From Parabacteroides sp900760525 (GTDB taxonomy: Bacteria > Bacteroidota > Bacteroidia > Bacteroidales > Tannerellaceae), in NCBI RefSeq assembly GCF_049860805.1, contig NZ_CP187555.1, positions 2,356,001 through 2,420,000 of the forward strand: a stretch of 64,000 bases of DNA. The letters run 5' to 3'. Positions 7,261 to 16,714 of the stretch are shown in pieces. Under the pieces are notes generated by a model. The model saw nothing but the letters and a program-made list of their open reading frames with translations, was not told the DNA's origin and searched no databases. Numbering within the stretch: the first letter of the stretch is position 1; each line of letters begins with the position of its first letter. The position numbers and the translations under genes are program-made.

Positions 7261-8166
7261 CTATTTTTCGAGTGTGAAGCTTTTACGACCGATCAGGTTG
7301 CCATCCGCAAATATATCGACCCGGTATGTGCCCGGAGAAAGAAATTCTTCGATATTCCAATACATCGTAACCGGCAATTCCTCACCGTCATATTCGACTA
7401 ACTTCTTCATGGAGTAATTGATTTCTTTTCCTTCGAAGGTAAAGACATCGGCACGGCTCTTCAACAAAATATCATCGTCCGGCTTCATGATACGCACATA
7501 GATCGTCTTCTCACCGACCGGAGCCGTAATATTCTTGCCGATCCGGAAGTCCACGACGAATTGTTCCATCTTCTTGATCACCTTCGCTTTCTTTCCTCGG
7601 CCATTGACAGGAGTCACGTTGATACCCGTCGCATCCAGACGGCTTGCCAGTGTGACACGTTCCGTCAACTTCTCTTTTTCCTTCTTCAAAGTAGTAGCCG
7701 TAGAAGAAGCCTGTTTGTATTTCTTTACCGCTTCATTCTTTTCAACCTTCAGTTGTTCATTGGCGCGGTTCAAGGAGTCGATCTGCTCAAGATAGTTACG
7801 CATGATCTTACGCAACGTTTGCAATTCCTTTTTCAGGCGGGCAATCTCTTTCGTATTAGTCGCTTTTACGGTACGAAGCTCTTCCAACAGGCGCTGTACT
7901 TTGGCTTGTTCGGTAGAATAAAGACTCAGCAACGAGTCATTACCTATAGTAAATTTTTCTCCTTCATATTGAAGAGACATTTGGTTAAATTCATCCTCCA
8001 GCATCTCCTTATCCAGAACATAAGCCTGTTCCAACTCTTCCATCTGCTGCTTCTGGTTGAAAATATAATAAGCTGCACCAGCGATAATCAACAATAACAC
8101 AACCACTGCCATGATCAGCAGTGACATTTTATTTATTTCTTTTGTTTCTTTCTTTTCAGCATCCAT
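7261..8166 (-). CDS. Membrane-anchored coiled-coil protein of unknown function
   Basis: A protein of about 301 residues with one membrane helix near the N-terminus (LLIMAVVVLLLIIAGAAYYIF), a long coiled coil (about residues 45-170, rich in Lys, Glu and Leu), and a C-terminal globular beta domain ending FADGNLIGRKSFTLEK. The family is recognisable as a common Bacteroidales hypothetical but no function is known to me. The start is set at ATG 8166 because a -7 box at 8192-8199 puts transcription start near 8185, inside a longer possible frame that would begin with GTG at 8190. It precedes the Crp-family gene by 2 bp. Confidence 0.72.
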   Translation of the reverse strand: MDAEKKETKEINKMSLLIMAVVVLLLIIAGAAYYIFNQKQQMEELEQAYVLDKEMLEDEFNQMSLQYEGEKFTIGNDSLLSLYSTEQAKVQRLLEELRTVKATNTKEIARLKKELQTLRKIMRNYLEQIDSLNRANEQLKVEKNEAVKKYKQASSTATTLKKEKEKLTERVTLASRLDATGINVTPVNGRGKKAKVIKKMEQFVVDFRIGKNITAPVGEKTIYVRIMKPDDDILLKSRADVFTFEGKEINYSMKKLVEYDGEELPVTMYWNIEEFLSPGTYRVDIFADGNLIGRKSFTLEK

Positions 8167-8191
8167 ACGGTTACGATTAAAAATGAACACG

Positions 8192-8199
8192 CAAAGGTA
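8192..8199 (-). promoter_or_regulatory. -7 box for the coiled-coil/Crp operon
   Basis: TACCTTTG on the minus strand. It decides the start codon of the coiled-coil gene (8166 rather than 8190). Confidence 0.65.
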
Positions 8200-8421
8200 G
8201 TATTTAATAAGTTGCTAAAAAAAGGAGTAACGGCTTATTATACTTTTTTTAAGAAAAAAGAGGATCATCATTTCGTGGCAGAAGAAGTCTCTTCTTTCGG
8301 AATCAGGGCGACCGCACCAAATTCATTTTTAAGCAATACGATCTTATGGACTACATAATATAAGGAATAATCTATCCCCGCTACAAGAAAACTTATCTAT
8401 ATAGGCATAAAAAATATCGGA

Positions 8422-8535
8422 ATGCCTATCAATTCTGTAATCAGTGCCAGTGATTATAAAATCAGTGCCAGCAATTATATAATCACAACCACTGATTATA
8501 AAGTCACTGACACCGATTACAGAATTAGCAGGCAC
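8422..8535. repeat. 114-bp palindromic element made of 21-bp tandem units
   Basis: The 454-bp gap between genes is filled mainly by this element. About four imperfect 21-bp units of the form GATTATAAAATCAGTGCCAG stand in tandem. The outer arms 8423-8442 and 8515-8534 are inverted copies of each other. Each strand contains a short open frame: plus strand 8422-8634 (units such as SASNYII, TTTDYKV, TDTDYRI) and minus strand 8535-8344 (SGCDYII, AGTDFII, TGTDYRI). The frames on both strands start alike (MPINSVI / MPANSVI). Whether either is translated is unknown; the element is treated as a repeat. Confidence 0.7.
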
Positions 8536-8620
8536 TTAAGGAAGAATTATTCGGGACAAAAACGGGTTTTTCTCTCCATTGAAATAAAAAATTGTTACTG
8601 CTGGATTTGGTGCGGTTGCC

Positions 8621-9883
8621 CTATTTCGGAATAGTTGACGCATCACCGTTACGAAAAGCGGTGTAATGGGGAGATAAGATCTCGACATCGGCCGCCGCAA
8701 ACTTATCCTGGATATTCTGGAAAAGCTCCGAATATAGCTGGTTGAGCTTATCGGCATCCTTGATATAGGCATTAATCTGGTAAACTGGATAAAAGTCGCT
8801 CAAGGACGTTTCCAGCACAAAGGGTTCCGGCTCACTACTCACGCCAGGCGTCGCTTTTGCCGCATCGATCAACAATTGATGTACTTTCCGCCAGGGCGTA
8901 TCATAACCGATCGTCACTTCTGCATGGATAATCAATCCCAGGTCACGCGCCGACTCACTATAATTAGTAGTATGGGATGACATGATAAATGAATTAGGGA
9001 TTGTCACCAGTTCGTTTTTAGGCGTACGGATGCGGGTAACCAGCGTTGTTTTCTCGATCACGTTCCCAACGGTATCGTTCAACTTTATGCGGTCTCCCAA
9101 TTTAAACGGCCGCATATAAGTAATCACAAAGCCGGCAATGATATTGCCGATCACCGTACTCGATCCCAACGAAACAATCAGGCCGACAAAAACCGACACC
9201 CCCTGGAACACACCCGAATCGGCCCCCGGCAGATAGGGATAAATCATTGCAACCATAAAAGCGTATAGCAGAAAACGGACGATATGATAGGTTGGCGACG
9301 CCCAGTCGGGATAAAAACCGGAGATCTTCAACTTCCCTTCAGCCACCTGATCCGTCATATATTTAATAATACGCACGACATACCGGATCACCAACACGAT
9401 CACGATAATCGTAAAGAGATTGGGCAAATAATTGACAATGCCTTTTCCTATAAACTTGACTGGTTTCCAAACATAAGAGAAGAGTTGAGTCGCGAAATTC
9501 TTCGTTTCCGGGAAAATAGAGAACAAGATCGGGACCGAAAACAACAATTGCAATACGATTAACAACCAGCGTATCATATTAGCCAGGAAAATCAACAATT
9601 TCACCTGCTTGTCCGTATCCAGCAAATCATAGCCGTGGAAGGTGATCGACTTCAGCCGCGTCTCTTTCAGGGAAGCGATCTTCAACTTGGCTTTCCGGTA
9701 TACAAACGAGGTCAGCCCGATCAATACGGACTGGACCAGAAGAATCGCCAGGAAATATAAGACACGCTTTATTTCCGAATCTTCCAACGACAAGGCTTGC
9801 ATTTTTTTCGCCAAGCCTTCTTCCGCTTGTAGGAAAAAGGGAGATGAGAGCAACGATGCAAATAGAAAGATAACCCGTTTCAT
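8621..9883 (-). CDS. MscS-family mechanosensitive ion channel
   Basis: A 420-residue inner-membrane protein with a signal peptide (ends FFLQA), four to five membrane segments, and the MscS core at about residues 225-330. The core includes the pore helix (VGLIVSLGSSTVIGNIIAGF) and the beta domain (PFKLGDRIKLNDTVGNVIEKT, PNSFIMSSHTTNYS). It likely releases osmolytes under hypo-osmotic stress. The size exceeds that of E. coli MscS (286 residues) because of the N-terminal periplasmic and membrane extension. It is divergent from guaA. Confidence 0.9.
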   Translation of the reverse strand: MKRVIFLFASLLSSPFFLQAEEGLAKKMQALSLEDSEIKRVLYFLAILLVQSVLIGLTSFVYRKAKLKIASLKETRLKSITFHGYDLLDTDKQVKLLIFLANMIRWLLIVLQLLFSVPILFSIFPETKNFATQLFSYVWKPVKFIGKGIVNYLPNLFTIIVIVLVIRYVVRIIKYMTDQVAEGKLKISGFYPDWASPTYHIVRFLLYAFMVAMIYPYLPGADSGVFQGVSVFVGLIVSLGSSTVIGNIIAGFVITYMRPFKLGDRIKLNDTVGNVIEKTTLVTRIRTPKNELVTIPNSFIMSSHTTNYSESARDLGLIIHAEVTIGYDTPWRKVHQLLIDAAKATPGVSSEPEPFVLETSLSDFYPVYQINAYIKDADKLNQLYSELFQNIQDKFAAADVEILSPHYTAFRNGDASTIPK

Positions 9884-9957
9884 TTTTTTTGTAATCTCTG
9901 TTGAATAATACTATAACCTGATGCCTCAAAAATGGTTCAAGTTTCGAATATTATTCC

Positions 9958-9965
9958 TACCTTTG
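9958..9965 (+). promoter_or_regulatory. -7 box for guaA
   Basis: TACCTTTG lies 26 bp before the guaA start codon. Confidence 0.65.
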
Positions 9966-9991
9966 TGGCACTCAATTAAATAATAATTTGC

Positions 9992-11512
9992 ATGCACGAG
10001 AAACTTATTATTCTTGATTTCGGCTCGCAAACAACTCAATTAATCGGCCGTAGAATCCGTGAGTTGAATATGTATTGCGAGATTGTCCCCTACAACAAAT
10101 TCCCCCATGATGCTACAGATGTAAAAGGTGTTATCCTTTCCGGAAGTCCCTATTCCGTATATGACGCCAATGCGTTCAAAGCTGACTTAAGTGAAATACG
10201 CGGTAAATATCCCGTGTTGGGAATCTGTTACGGAGCCCAATTTCTGGCTTACACATCCGGTGGAAATGTCGAACCGGCCAACTCCCGCGAATACGGGCGT
10301 GCCAACTTGTCGTATATCGACAATACAGACGAATTACTGAAAGGTATCCATGTAGGTTCACAAATCTGGATGTCCCACGGAGACACTATCACGGTCCTCC
10401 CCGAAAACTTCAAAGTAATCGCCAGCACGGACGATGTCAAAGCAGCGGCCTATCACGTGGAAGGCGAACAAACCTGGGGTGTGCAATTCCACCCGGAAGT
10501 ATTCCATTCGACCGACGGCACTAAACTATTAGACAACTTCCTGAATATTTGCGGATGTGCCAAAGACTGGACACCGGCATCCTTTATCGAATCGACCGTT
10601 GCCGAACTGAAGGAGCAATTGGGGGATGACAAAGTAATCCTGGCGCTCTCCGGCGGTGTGGATTCTTCTGTTACGGCCGTCTTGTTGCACAAGGCTATCG
10701 GCAAGAACCTGACTTGTATTTTCGTCGACCACGGCTTGTTGCGTAAGAATGAATTTGAAAACGTATTGAAAGATTATGCACACTTAGGGCTGAACGTAAT
10801 CGGAGTCGATGCCAAAGAGAAATTCTACAAAGAACTGGCGGGTGTGAGCGAACCCGAAAAAAAACGCAAGATCATCGGTAAAGGCTTCATCGATGTGTTC
10901 GACGAAGAGGCCCACAAGCTGAAAGATATCAAATGGTTAGGCCAAGGCACTATCTATCCGGACGTAATCGAATCGTTGTCCATTACCGGAACCGTAATCA
11001 AGAGCCATCACAACGTAGGCGGCCTGCCTGCCAAAATGAACCTGAAACTGGTCGAACCGTTGCGCCTTCTGTTCAAAGACGAAGTACGCCGCGTCGGTAT
11101 GGAGTTGGGTATGCAACCGCACCTGATCAAACGCCATCCGTTCCCCGGTCCCGGCTTGGGTATCCGTATCTTAGGCGATATCACACCTGAAAAAGTACGG
11201 ATCTTGCAAGATGCCGACGAAATTTATATGTCGTTGATGCGCGAATGGGGCTTGTATGACAAGATCTGGCAGGCTGGAGTGATCCTCCTTCCGATCCAGT
11301 CCGTGGGCGTTATGGGCGACGAACGGACATACGAAAATACGGTCGCCTTGCGTGCCGTAACCTCGACGGATGCCATGACGGCCGACTGGGCACAACTTCC
11401 TTACGAATTCCTTGCAAAGGTTTCCAACGAAATCATCAACAAGGTCAAAGGCGTAAACCGCGTTGTCTACGACATCAGCTCGAAACCGCCAGCAACGATC
11501 GAGTGGGAATAA
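9992..11512 (+). CDS. guaA: GMP synthase (glutamine-hydrolysing)
   Basis: A 506-residue, full-length GuaA that converts XMP, ATP and glutamine to GMP in the cytoplasm. The class I glutaminase domain has the nucleophile Cys79 (GICYGAQ) and the His167/Glu169 pair (VQFHPEVF). The ATP pyrophosphatase P-loop SGGVDSS is at 220-226, followed by QGTIYPDVIES, KSHHNVGGLP, HPFPGPGLG and the C-terminal KPPATIEWE that binds XMP. All catalytic residues are present. A second synthetase-like gene follows after 52 bp on the same strand with no terminator between. Confidence 0.97.
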   Translation: MHEKLIILDFGSQTTQLIGRRIRELNMYCEIVPYNKFPHDATDVKGVILSGSPYSVYDANAFKADLSEIRGKYPVLGICYGAQFLAYTSGGNVEPANSREYGRANLSYIDNTDELLKGIHVGSQIWMSHGDTITVLPENFKVIASTDDVKAAAYHVEGEQTWGVQFHPEVFHSTDGTKLLDNFLNICGCAKDWTPASFIESTVAELKEQLGDDKVILALSGGVDSSVTAVLLHKAIGKNLTCIFVDHGLLRKNEFENVLKDYAHLGLNVIGVDAKEKFYKELAGVSEPEKKRKIIGKGFIDVFDEEAHKLKDIKWLGQGTIYPDVIESLSITGTVIKSHHNVGGLPAKMNLKLVEPLRLLFKDEVRRVGMELGMQPHLIKRHPFPGPGLGIRILGDITPEKVRILQDADEIYMSLMREWGLYDKIWQAGVILLPIQSVGVMGDERTYENTVALRAVTSTDAMTADWAQLPYEFLAKVSNEIINKVKGVNRVVYDISSKPPATIEWE

Positions 11513-11564
11513 AAATCATAACGTAACATAAGACTAACTTAATATAATTTATAGGAGATAAATA

Positions 11565-12872
11565 ATGAAGCAGGATATGATCATTATCTTAGATCTGGGT
11601 AGCCACGAAAACACGGTGCTGGCCAGAGCGATCCGTGCATTGGGTGTCTATAGCGAAATCTATCCGCACGACATCACGGTCGAAGAGCTCAAAGCGCTTC
11701 CGAATGTAAAAGGCATCATCATCAACGGCGGTCCTAACAATGTGATCGACGGTGTTGCCATCGATGTAAATCCGGGAATCTATTCGATCGGAATCCCTGT
11801 TATGGCTGCCGGCCACGACAAGGCTCTTTGCGAAGTAAAATTAGGCGAGTTCGCGAATGACGTAGAAGCGATCAAAGATGCCGTAAAGTCATTTGTGTTC
11901 GATACTTGCAAAGCTGAAGCGAACTGGAATATGACAAACTTCGTCAATGACCAGATCGAACTGGTAAGACGCCAGGTTGGCGACAGAAAGGTATTGCTGG
12001 CACTTTCAGGCGGAGTCGACAGTTCCGTTGTTGCAGCATTACTTCTGAAGGCTATCGGCGACAAGCTGGTTTGCGTACACGTCAATCACGGTTTGATGCG
12101 CAAAGGCGAATCGGAAGATGTCGTTGAAGTTTTCAAGAACCAGTTGAACGCGAACCTGATTTATAAAGATGTCACGGACCGTTTCTTGGATAAGCTGGCA
12201 GGGGTTGCCGATCCGGAAGAAAAACGCAAAATCATCGGTGGCGAATTTATCCGTGTCTTTGAAGAAGAAGCCCGCAAACTGGACGGCATCGACTTCTTAG
12301 CTCAAGGTACTATCTATCCGGACATCGTGGAAAGCGGTACGAAGACGGCCAAGATGGTTAAATCACACCACAACGTAGGCGGCTTGCCCGAAGATTTAAA
12401 ATTCGAATTGGTCGAACCGTTGCGCCAATTGTTTAAGGACGAAGTACGCGCTTGCGGCCTGGAACTGGGCTTGCCCTACGAAATGGTCTTCCGCCAGCCG
12501 TTCCCCGGCCCGGGCTTAGGAGTGCGTTGCTTAGGTGCTATCACACGCGACAGACTGGAAGCGGTTCGCGAAGCGGATGCCATCTTGCGCGAAGAATTCC
12601 AAAAAGCCGGATTGGACAAGAAGGTTTGGCAATATTTCACCGTTGTGCCTGACTTCAAATCGGTTGGTGTACGCGATAATGCCCGTTCTTTCGACTGGCC
12701 TGTTATCATACGTGCCGTCAATACGGTAGATGCCATGACGGCAACTATCGAGCCCGTCGATTGGCCAATTTTGATGAAAATCACGGACCGTATCCTGAAA
12801 GAAGTCAAAAACGTCAACCGCGTTTGCTACGATATGTCTCCAAAACCCAACGCAACAATCGAATGGGAATAA
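11565..12872 (+). CDS. GMP synthetase paralogue with degenerate, truncated glutaminase domain
   Basis: A 435-residue GuaA-like protein. The N-terminal glutaminase-like domain (about residues 1-110) keeps the opening (ILDLGSHENTVLARAIRALG) but the nucleophile site GICYG is replaced by MAAGHD, so the Cys position is not Cys. About 70 residues are missing, including the His-Glu pair. The synthetase domain is intact: SGGVDSS at 148-154, QGTIYPDIVES, KSHHNVGGLPE, RQPFPGPGLGVR and C-terminal KPNATIEWE. It should be able to use free ammonia, or ammonia delivered by another glutaminase, but not glutamine itself. It is in tandem with guaA (52-bp gap, RBS AGGAG). It may be a second GMP synthetase or an enzyme acting on a different nucleotide. 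Confidence 0.9.
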   Translation: MKQDMIIILDLGSHENTVLARAIRALGVYSEIYPHDITVEELKALPNVKGIIINGGPNNVIDGVAIDVNPGIYSIGIPVMAAGHDKALCEVKLGEFANDVEAIKDAVKSFVFDTCKAEANWNMTNFVNDQIELVRRQVGDRKVLLALSGGVDSSVVAALLLKAIGDKLVCVHVNHGLMRKGESEDVVEVFKNQLNANLIYKDVTDRFLDKLAGVADPEEKRKIIGGEFIRVFEEEARKLDGIDFLAQGTIYPDIVESGTKTAKMVKSHHNVGGLPEDLKFELVEPLRQLFKDEVRACGLELGLPYEMVFRQPFPGPGLGVRCLGAITRDRLEAVREADAILREEFQKAGLDKKVWQYFTVVPDFKSVGVRDNARSFDWPVIIRAVNTVDAMTATIEPVDWPILMKITDRILKEVKNVNRVCYDMSPKPNATIEWE

Positions 12873-12879
12873 GATAAAA

Positions 12880-12912
12880 AAAGAGATATGCGCTATTGCC
12901 GCATATCTCTTT
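12880..12912. terminator. Bidirectional terminator between guaA paralogue and rhamnosidase
   Basis: A 13-bp perfect stem (12880-12892 with 12900-12912) with a 7-nt loop, flanked by an A tract and a T tract; serves two convergent units. Confidence 0.88.
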
Positions 12913-12980
12913 TTTTATTGAAGCATACTTTGTTTGCCACTATATTTGCTTCCAATCCATCATCAAACGATTCTCCGGAT

Positions 12981-15557
12981 TTACATATTCACACTTACAG
13001 TATGAGTCCCCGAACCATATTCTTTGGCAACAGTTTCACCGGGAAGCGTGACATCGGCCGTAGCCCCTTCCGGAATGGTGAATGTCCACTGCCACGTATC
13101 ACCTTCATACTTCCAGGCACTCTTGATAACTCCTGCCACCGACCGGTATTCGGCCGTAAGATGACCTAAACGACGATCGGGCACAGGCCGCATGATGATA
13201 TGACGGAACCCCGGACACGAAGGATCAGCAGCAATACCCGCCGCAGTCTCCCACAACCATTCGCACACACAGCCATACGCATAGTGGTTGAACGAATTCA
13301 TACCGCGTGGCCCCATACCTTCCTCTATCATATAACTATTCCAACGTTCCCAGATAGTAGTAGCACCATTATCGATAGAATAGAGCCACGATGGATTTTT
13401 ACGCTGGAAAAGAAGCTCATAGGCGATATCAGACATACCGTTTTCGGTAAGTGTAGCCATAAGAATGGAGGTTCCCAGGAAACCGGTCTGCAAGCAATTA
13501 CCATGATCCTTAAAGTTCTGACGCAACCGGGATATCATGCGTTCTTTTGCAGCGCCTTCCATAATATTATTCTTCAGGGCAAACAGTGCAGGGGTCTGCA
13601 TAGTATTCAAAATACCGGTCTTGAACTCACCATCCGGAGTAAAGAACTGCTGACGTATATAATCCCGTGCTTCATCGACCATTGAAGCATAACGTGCAGC
13701 GTCACGCCCTGTGGCATTAGCCATATCACGCATCATACCGGCATCTATCAACCAATAGCTGGCACACAAATAGTTCCAATAATCCACCGCCTCCGGCAGA
13801 GGGCCATTTGATGTGAAAGCCCGTCCACTGCAGCTCTCCAACGGTTCGTAGCTCAGCCAGTCGGCCCATTGATAATTGCCGTTTTCCTGCCTAAGCGCAT
13901 TATGGTCATACTTCGTCTCTGCCACATGATTCATGAAACGCTCCATCGATTCCCAAGAATCCTCAATGACCTGTTTGTCGTCAAATTGTTTCCAAACAAC
14001 CCATGGCACGATGATTCCGGCATCCGCCCAACCAAGACGCATCATATCCTGGTCTCCGCATCCATATTGTGCAAAAGGAGCCACACCGGGATAACCCCCA
14101 AAAGGAGACTGGGTGTCGCGCATATCCTGTAACCACTTATGGAAGAAACGGCTCGTGTTGGCAAAAAACGTTCCGGCCTCGGCAAACACCTGTGTGTCGG
14201 CCGTCCAGCCCAAACGTTCGTTACGCTGCGGACAATCGGTCGGGACGGAAAGGTAATTGGACAATTGCCCCCAATAAGTATTTGAAATAAGTTGGTTCAC
14301 CAAATCATTTCCCGTTGTGATACGGCCCGTTTCCATTTCCTGGGCGATAGAGGTAACAGGGACACTGCGTATCTGCTTGATGACAACAGGCTCCGTAACG
14401 GTAATCGAAAGGAAACGATACCCGAAGAAAGTGTTTTGCGGACGATAAAAGACAGGCTTATCTCCTGCCGCAAATGTGTAGTCAAGCATCATGCCCGTTT
14501 CGGGTATGCGCAGATTAAGACGGTGTACGCTACCTTCCGGACCATCCATGCCCCTGCTCTTTGCTCCATTACCATCATTGAGCAACTCCGATGTCACACA
14601 GTGAAGCGTTGTCCCCTCTTTTGCCTGAAAAAGAAATTCCGGCACCGCGGCCGCATTCTGCCCGAAATCCACCACCAAGTTCTCACCCGGATTCACCAAG
14701 ACGGCTTCTCCCTCTGCAAACTCTTTCTTGATGACGACCTTGCCATAAGCATCATCGTTCTGCCCGGTCACCTCTTGCCAAATATAGGCTTTTACAGGGG
14801 CAAGCGCTATATCAGAACGCATATAGATCTCCGCACCGTTGTTGGGACGTATTTTTCCTTGAAACTCACGATTCACTTCCGGTTTAGAGAGTCGTTCCGG
14901 AGTGAGAAAACCTTGCGCTTCACGGGCATCATAAACTTCACCGTCAAAAATGGCTGCATGTTTCACAGGTCCGGCTATACCGGCTTGCCACGTATCGGTA
15001 TTCGTTCCCAAAAGACGTGTCGTACCATCCGCATACGTCACACGCAATACACCGCGAAATGCACATTTCGTACCATACATACCTTGATTGCCTGCAGGAG
15101 TGATGATTTTGTCGCCCCACCAACCGGGAGTCACCTGCGCTGCCAACTGATTCGTTGCTCCCGACTGTTTGTTAAAAGCCTCAGTGATGTCATACGTAAA
15201 CGAACGTTTTGTTTTTAACGGATGAGTAAATCCCGGTTTGAGCACCTCTTTACCGACAAGATTCCCGTTGACATACAAATCATAGACGCCAAGTCCGGCT
15301 GTCATCCACTCTACCCGTTTCACCTTCCCCTCGTTGGTCAAAGTAGAGACGAACCAACTGGCTCCATCTGCCGCACGCGTACCATCATTCACGATGCCTG
15401 TCACCACAGGAGCATTCACTACTGAAATCCACTCGGAATTCTTCCACGCTTCATCATCAAGCGCATCGATCAATTGTCCCACATTTTGTTTGTCTGCAGG
15501 ACTACAAGCTGCCAGCAAAACAAGTGCTGCACAGTAGAATGTTTTTTTGTAATTCAT
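12981..15557 (-). CDS. Alpha-L-rhamnosidase, GH78 family lipoprotein
   Basis: An 858-residue enzyme that releases alpha-L-rhamnose from plant glycans or glycosides. The signal ends in a lipobox (LLAAC, Cys19), so it is probably anchored in the outer membrane or periplasm. The beta-sandwich region includes AGLGVYDLYVNGNLVG, and the (alpha/alpha)6 catalytic barrel carries DCPQRNERLGW near residue 450 with the general-acid Glu, and TTIWERWNSY near residue 737 with the putative base. A C-terminal beta domain closes the protein (ITFTIPEGATADVTLPGE region). No SusC/SusD pair is adjacent, so it is not part of an obvious polysaccharide-utilisation locus. Confidence 0.93.
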   Translation of the reverse strand: MNYKKTFYCAALVLLAACSPADKQNVGQLIDALDDEAWKNSEWISVVNAPVVTGIVNDGTRAADGASWFVSTLTNEGKVKRVEWMTAGLGVYDLYVNGNLVGKEVLKPGFTHPLKTKRSFTYDITEAFNKQSGATNQLAAQVTPGWWGDKIITPAGNQGMYGTKCAFRGVLRVTYADGTTRLLGTNTDTWQAGIAGPVKHAAIFDGEVYDAREAQGFLTPERLSKPEVNREFQGKIRPNNGAEIYMRSDIALAPVKAYIWQEVTGQNDDAYGKVVIKKEFAEGEAVLVNPGENLVVDFGQNAAAVPEFLFQAKEGTTLHCVTSELLNDGNGAKSRGMDGPEGSVHRLNLRIPETGMMLDYTFAAGDKPVFYRPQNTFFGYRFLSITVTEPVVIKQIRSVPVTSIAQEMETGRITTGNDLVNQLISNTYWGQLSNYLSVPTDCPQRNERLGWTADTQVFAEAGTFFANTSRFFHKWLQDMRDTQSPFGGYPGVAPFAQYGCGDQDMMRLGWADAGIIVPWVVWKQFDDKQVIEDSWESMERFMNHVAETKYDHNALRQENGNYQWADWLSYEPLESCSGRAFTSNGPLPEAVDYWNYLCASYWLIDAGMMRDMANATGRDAARYASMVDEARDYIRQQFFTPDGEFKTGILNTMQTPALFALKNNIMEGAAKERMISRLRQNFKDHGNCLQTGFLGTSILMATLTENGMSDIAYELLFQRKNPSWLYSIDNGATTIWERWNSYMIEEGMGPRGMNSFNHYAYGCVCEWLWETAAGIAADPSCPGFRHIIMRPVPDRRLGHLTAEYRSVAGVIKSAWKYEGDTWQWTFTIPEGATADVTLPGETVAKEYGSGTHTVSVNM

Positions 15558-15667
15558 CTGTTTATATTATATAATGTACCGCCACATCTATATGAATTTA
15601 TTCATTATTCGCAAATTTAAATATTAATCCTTAATTCCACAAAGGCAATCAGCCAAAATTCGGAAAT

Positions 15668-15699
15668 GAAAAAGAGGTATGTGACACAACACATACCTC
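15668..15699 (-). terminator. Terminator after the secreted-protein operon
   Basis: Stem GAGGTATGTG (15674-15683) pairs with 15690-15699. On the minus strand it is followed by TTTTTC. It ends the unit 18012-15722. Confidence 0.8.
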
Positions 15700-15721
15700 C
15701 CTTACCAATCGCTAAATAGAT

Positions 15722-16714
15722 TTACCGTTTAACCACTTTAACGACCCGATTCTCCATTCGGACAAAATAGATACCGGCCGGATATTTTTGCATCGGCACG
15801 GTACTCTGTCCCGATTGACATTGAATGACACTACACACTTTTCCGCTTACATCCAATATATAAATCGTTTGCGGCTTTTGTACCACCAAATGCAAATAAT
15901 CCCCTACAAGGAAAACGTTATTGCCTTCACTCACATTTTCAATCGAGGTCGGATCCTCGTTGACCATGACCGTACATATTGCTTTATATCCGCCATCGAC
16001 CGTTGTGACACTGATCGTAGCGGTTCCGGCACCCACTGCCGTCACGACTCCATCCCGCACGGTAGCCACACTTTCATCCGAAGATTTCCATTCCACCCGT
16101 TTATCGTCTGCATCTACAGGAGAAACCATTGCTTCCAATTCAATCGTTTCACCTATTTCCAATAAAGCCTCTTCCGGTTCAAGGGAAACACCGGTGACAA
16201 GAATCGGATTGGGTTCAGGCTCGGGATCGGGTTCCGATTGAGTAACCGTCAGGTTGCACTGGTCAGCATAGACGCCGCAAGCCGAAACAGCGGTTATGAC
16301 CACTGCCCCTTTTCCTTTGGCAACCACCCTTCCATCCTTTACGGTTGCAACCGCCGGATCAGAAGAAAACCAGCTCACCAACGGATTCTCGACCGCCTCC
16401 GGTGAAAAGGTTGCCGACAATTGCACGCTTTCCCCTACCTCTACTGAGACCTCATGCTCTCCAAGCGTAAGCGCCGTGACATTCGTATATTCATTGGTTG
16501 TAGAAACCGTTTCGATAAAACCATACGACAAAGGCGAACCGGCCACTGTCCCTTCAAAAGGCTGGCCGGCAATAGCGGTCAACTGGATAGTTGATGTAGT
16601 TACTTCCTCTTCTCCTTGACAAGAGAATGAGCCTTCAAGGGTTTGGGCTTGAAGGGAAAGAAATATTCCCTGCACAAGGAAGCATAAAAAAGTTATGATA
16701 AAACATTTTTTCAT
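15722..16714 (-). CDS. Secreted protein with two Big_2-like Ig domains and a T9SS-type C-terminal sorting domain
   Basis: A 330-residue protein with a signal peptide (FLCFLVQGIFLSLQAQ), a short N-terminal region, two bacterial Ig-like (Big_2) domains (about residues 83-160 with VSWFSSDPAVATVKDG, and 172-255 with VEWKSSDESVATVRDG) separated by a Glu-Pro linker, and a C-terminal domain of about 65 residues ending KYPAGIYFVRMENRVVKVV. The end matches the type A sorting signal used by type IX secretion in Bacteroidetes. Likely surface-exposed or secreted. The start overlaps the preceding frameshifted gene by 4 bp (ATGA). Confidence 0.82.
   Translation of the reverse strand: MKKCFIITFLCFLVQGIFLSLQAQTLEGSFSCQGEEEVTTSTIQLTAIAGQPFEGTVAGSPLSYGFIETVSTTNEYTNVTALTLGEHEVSVEVGESVQLSATFSPEAVENPLVSWFSSDPAVATVKDGRVVAKGKGAVVITAVSACGVYADQCNLTVTQSEPDPEPEPNPILVTGVSLEPEEALLEIGETIELEAMVSPVDADDKRVEWKSSDESVATVRDGVVTAVGAGTATISVTTVDGGYKAICTVMVNEDPTSIENVSEGNNVFLVGDYLHLVVQKPQTIYILDVSGKVCSVIQCQSGQSTVPMQKYPAGIYFVRMENRVVKVVKR

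Noticed and set aside
8344..8634. Two small frames on opposite strands in the 21-bp repeat element
   Set aside because: Not annotated as genes because both arise from the palindromic repeat itself and neither has clear translation signals; retained as a finding.
14292..15218. 308-residue plus-strand open frame
   Set aside because: Antisense to the GH78 rhamnosidase gene, with unlikely composition rich in Arg, His and Cys.
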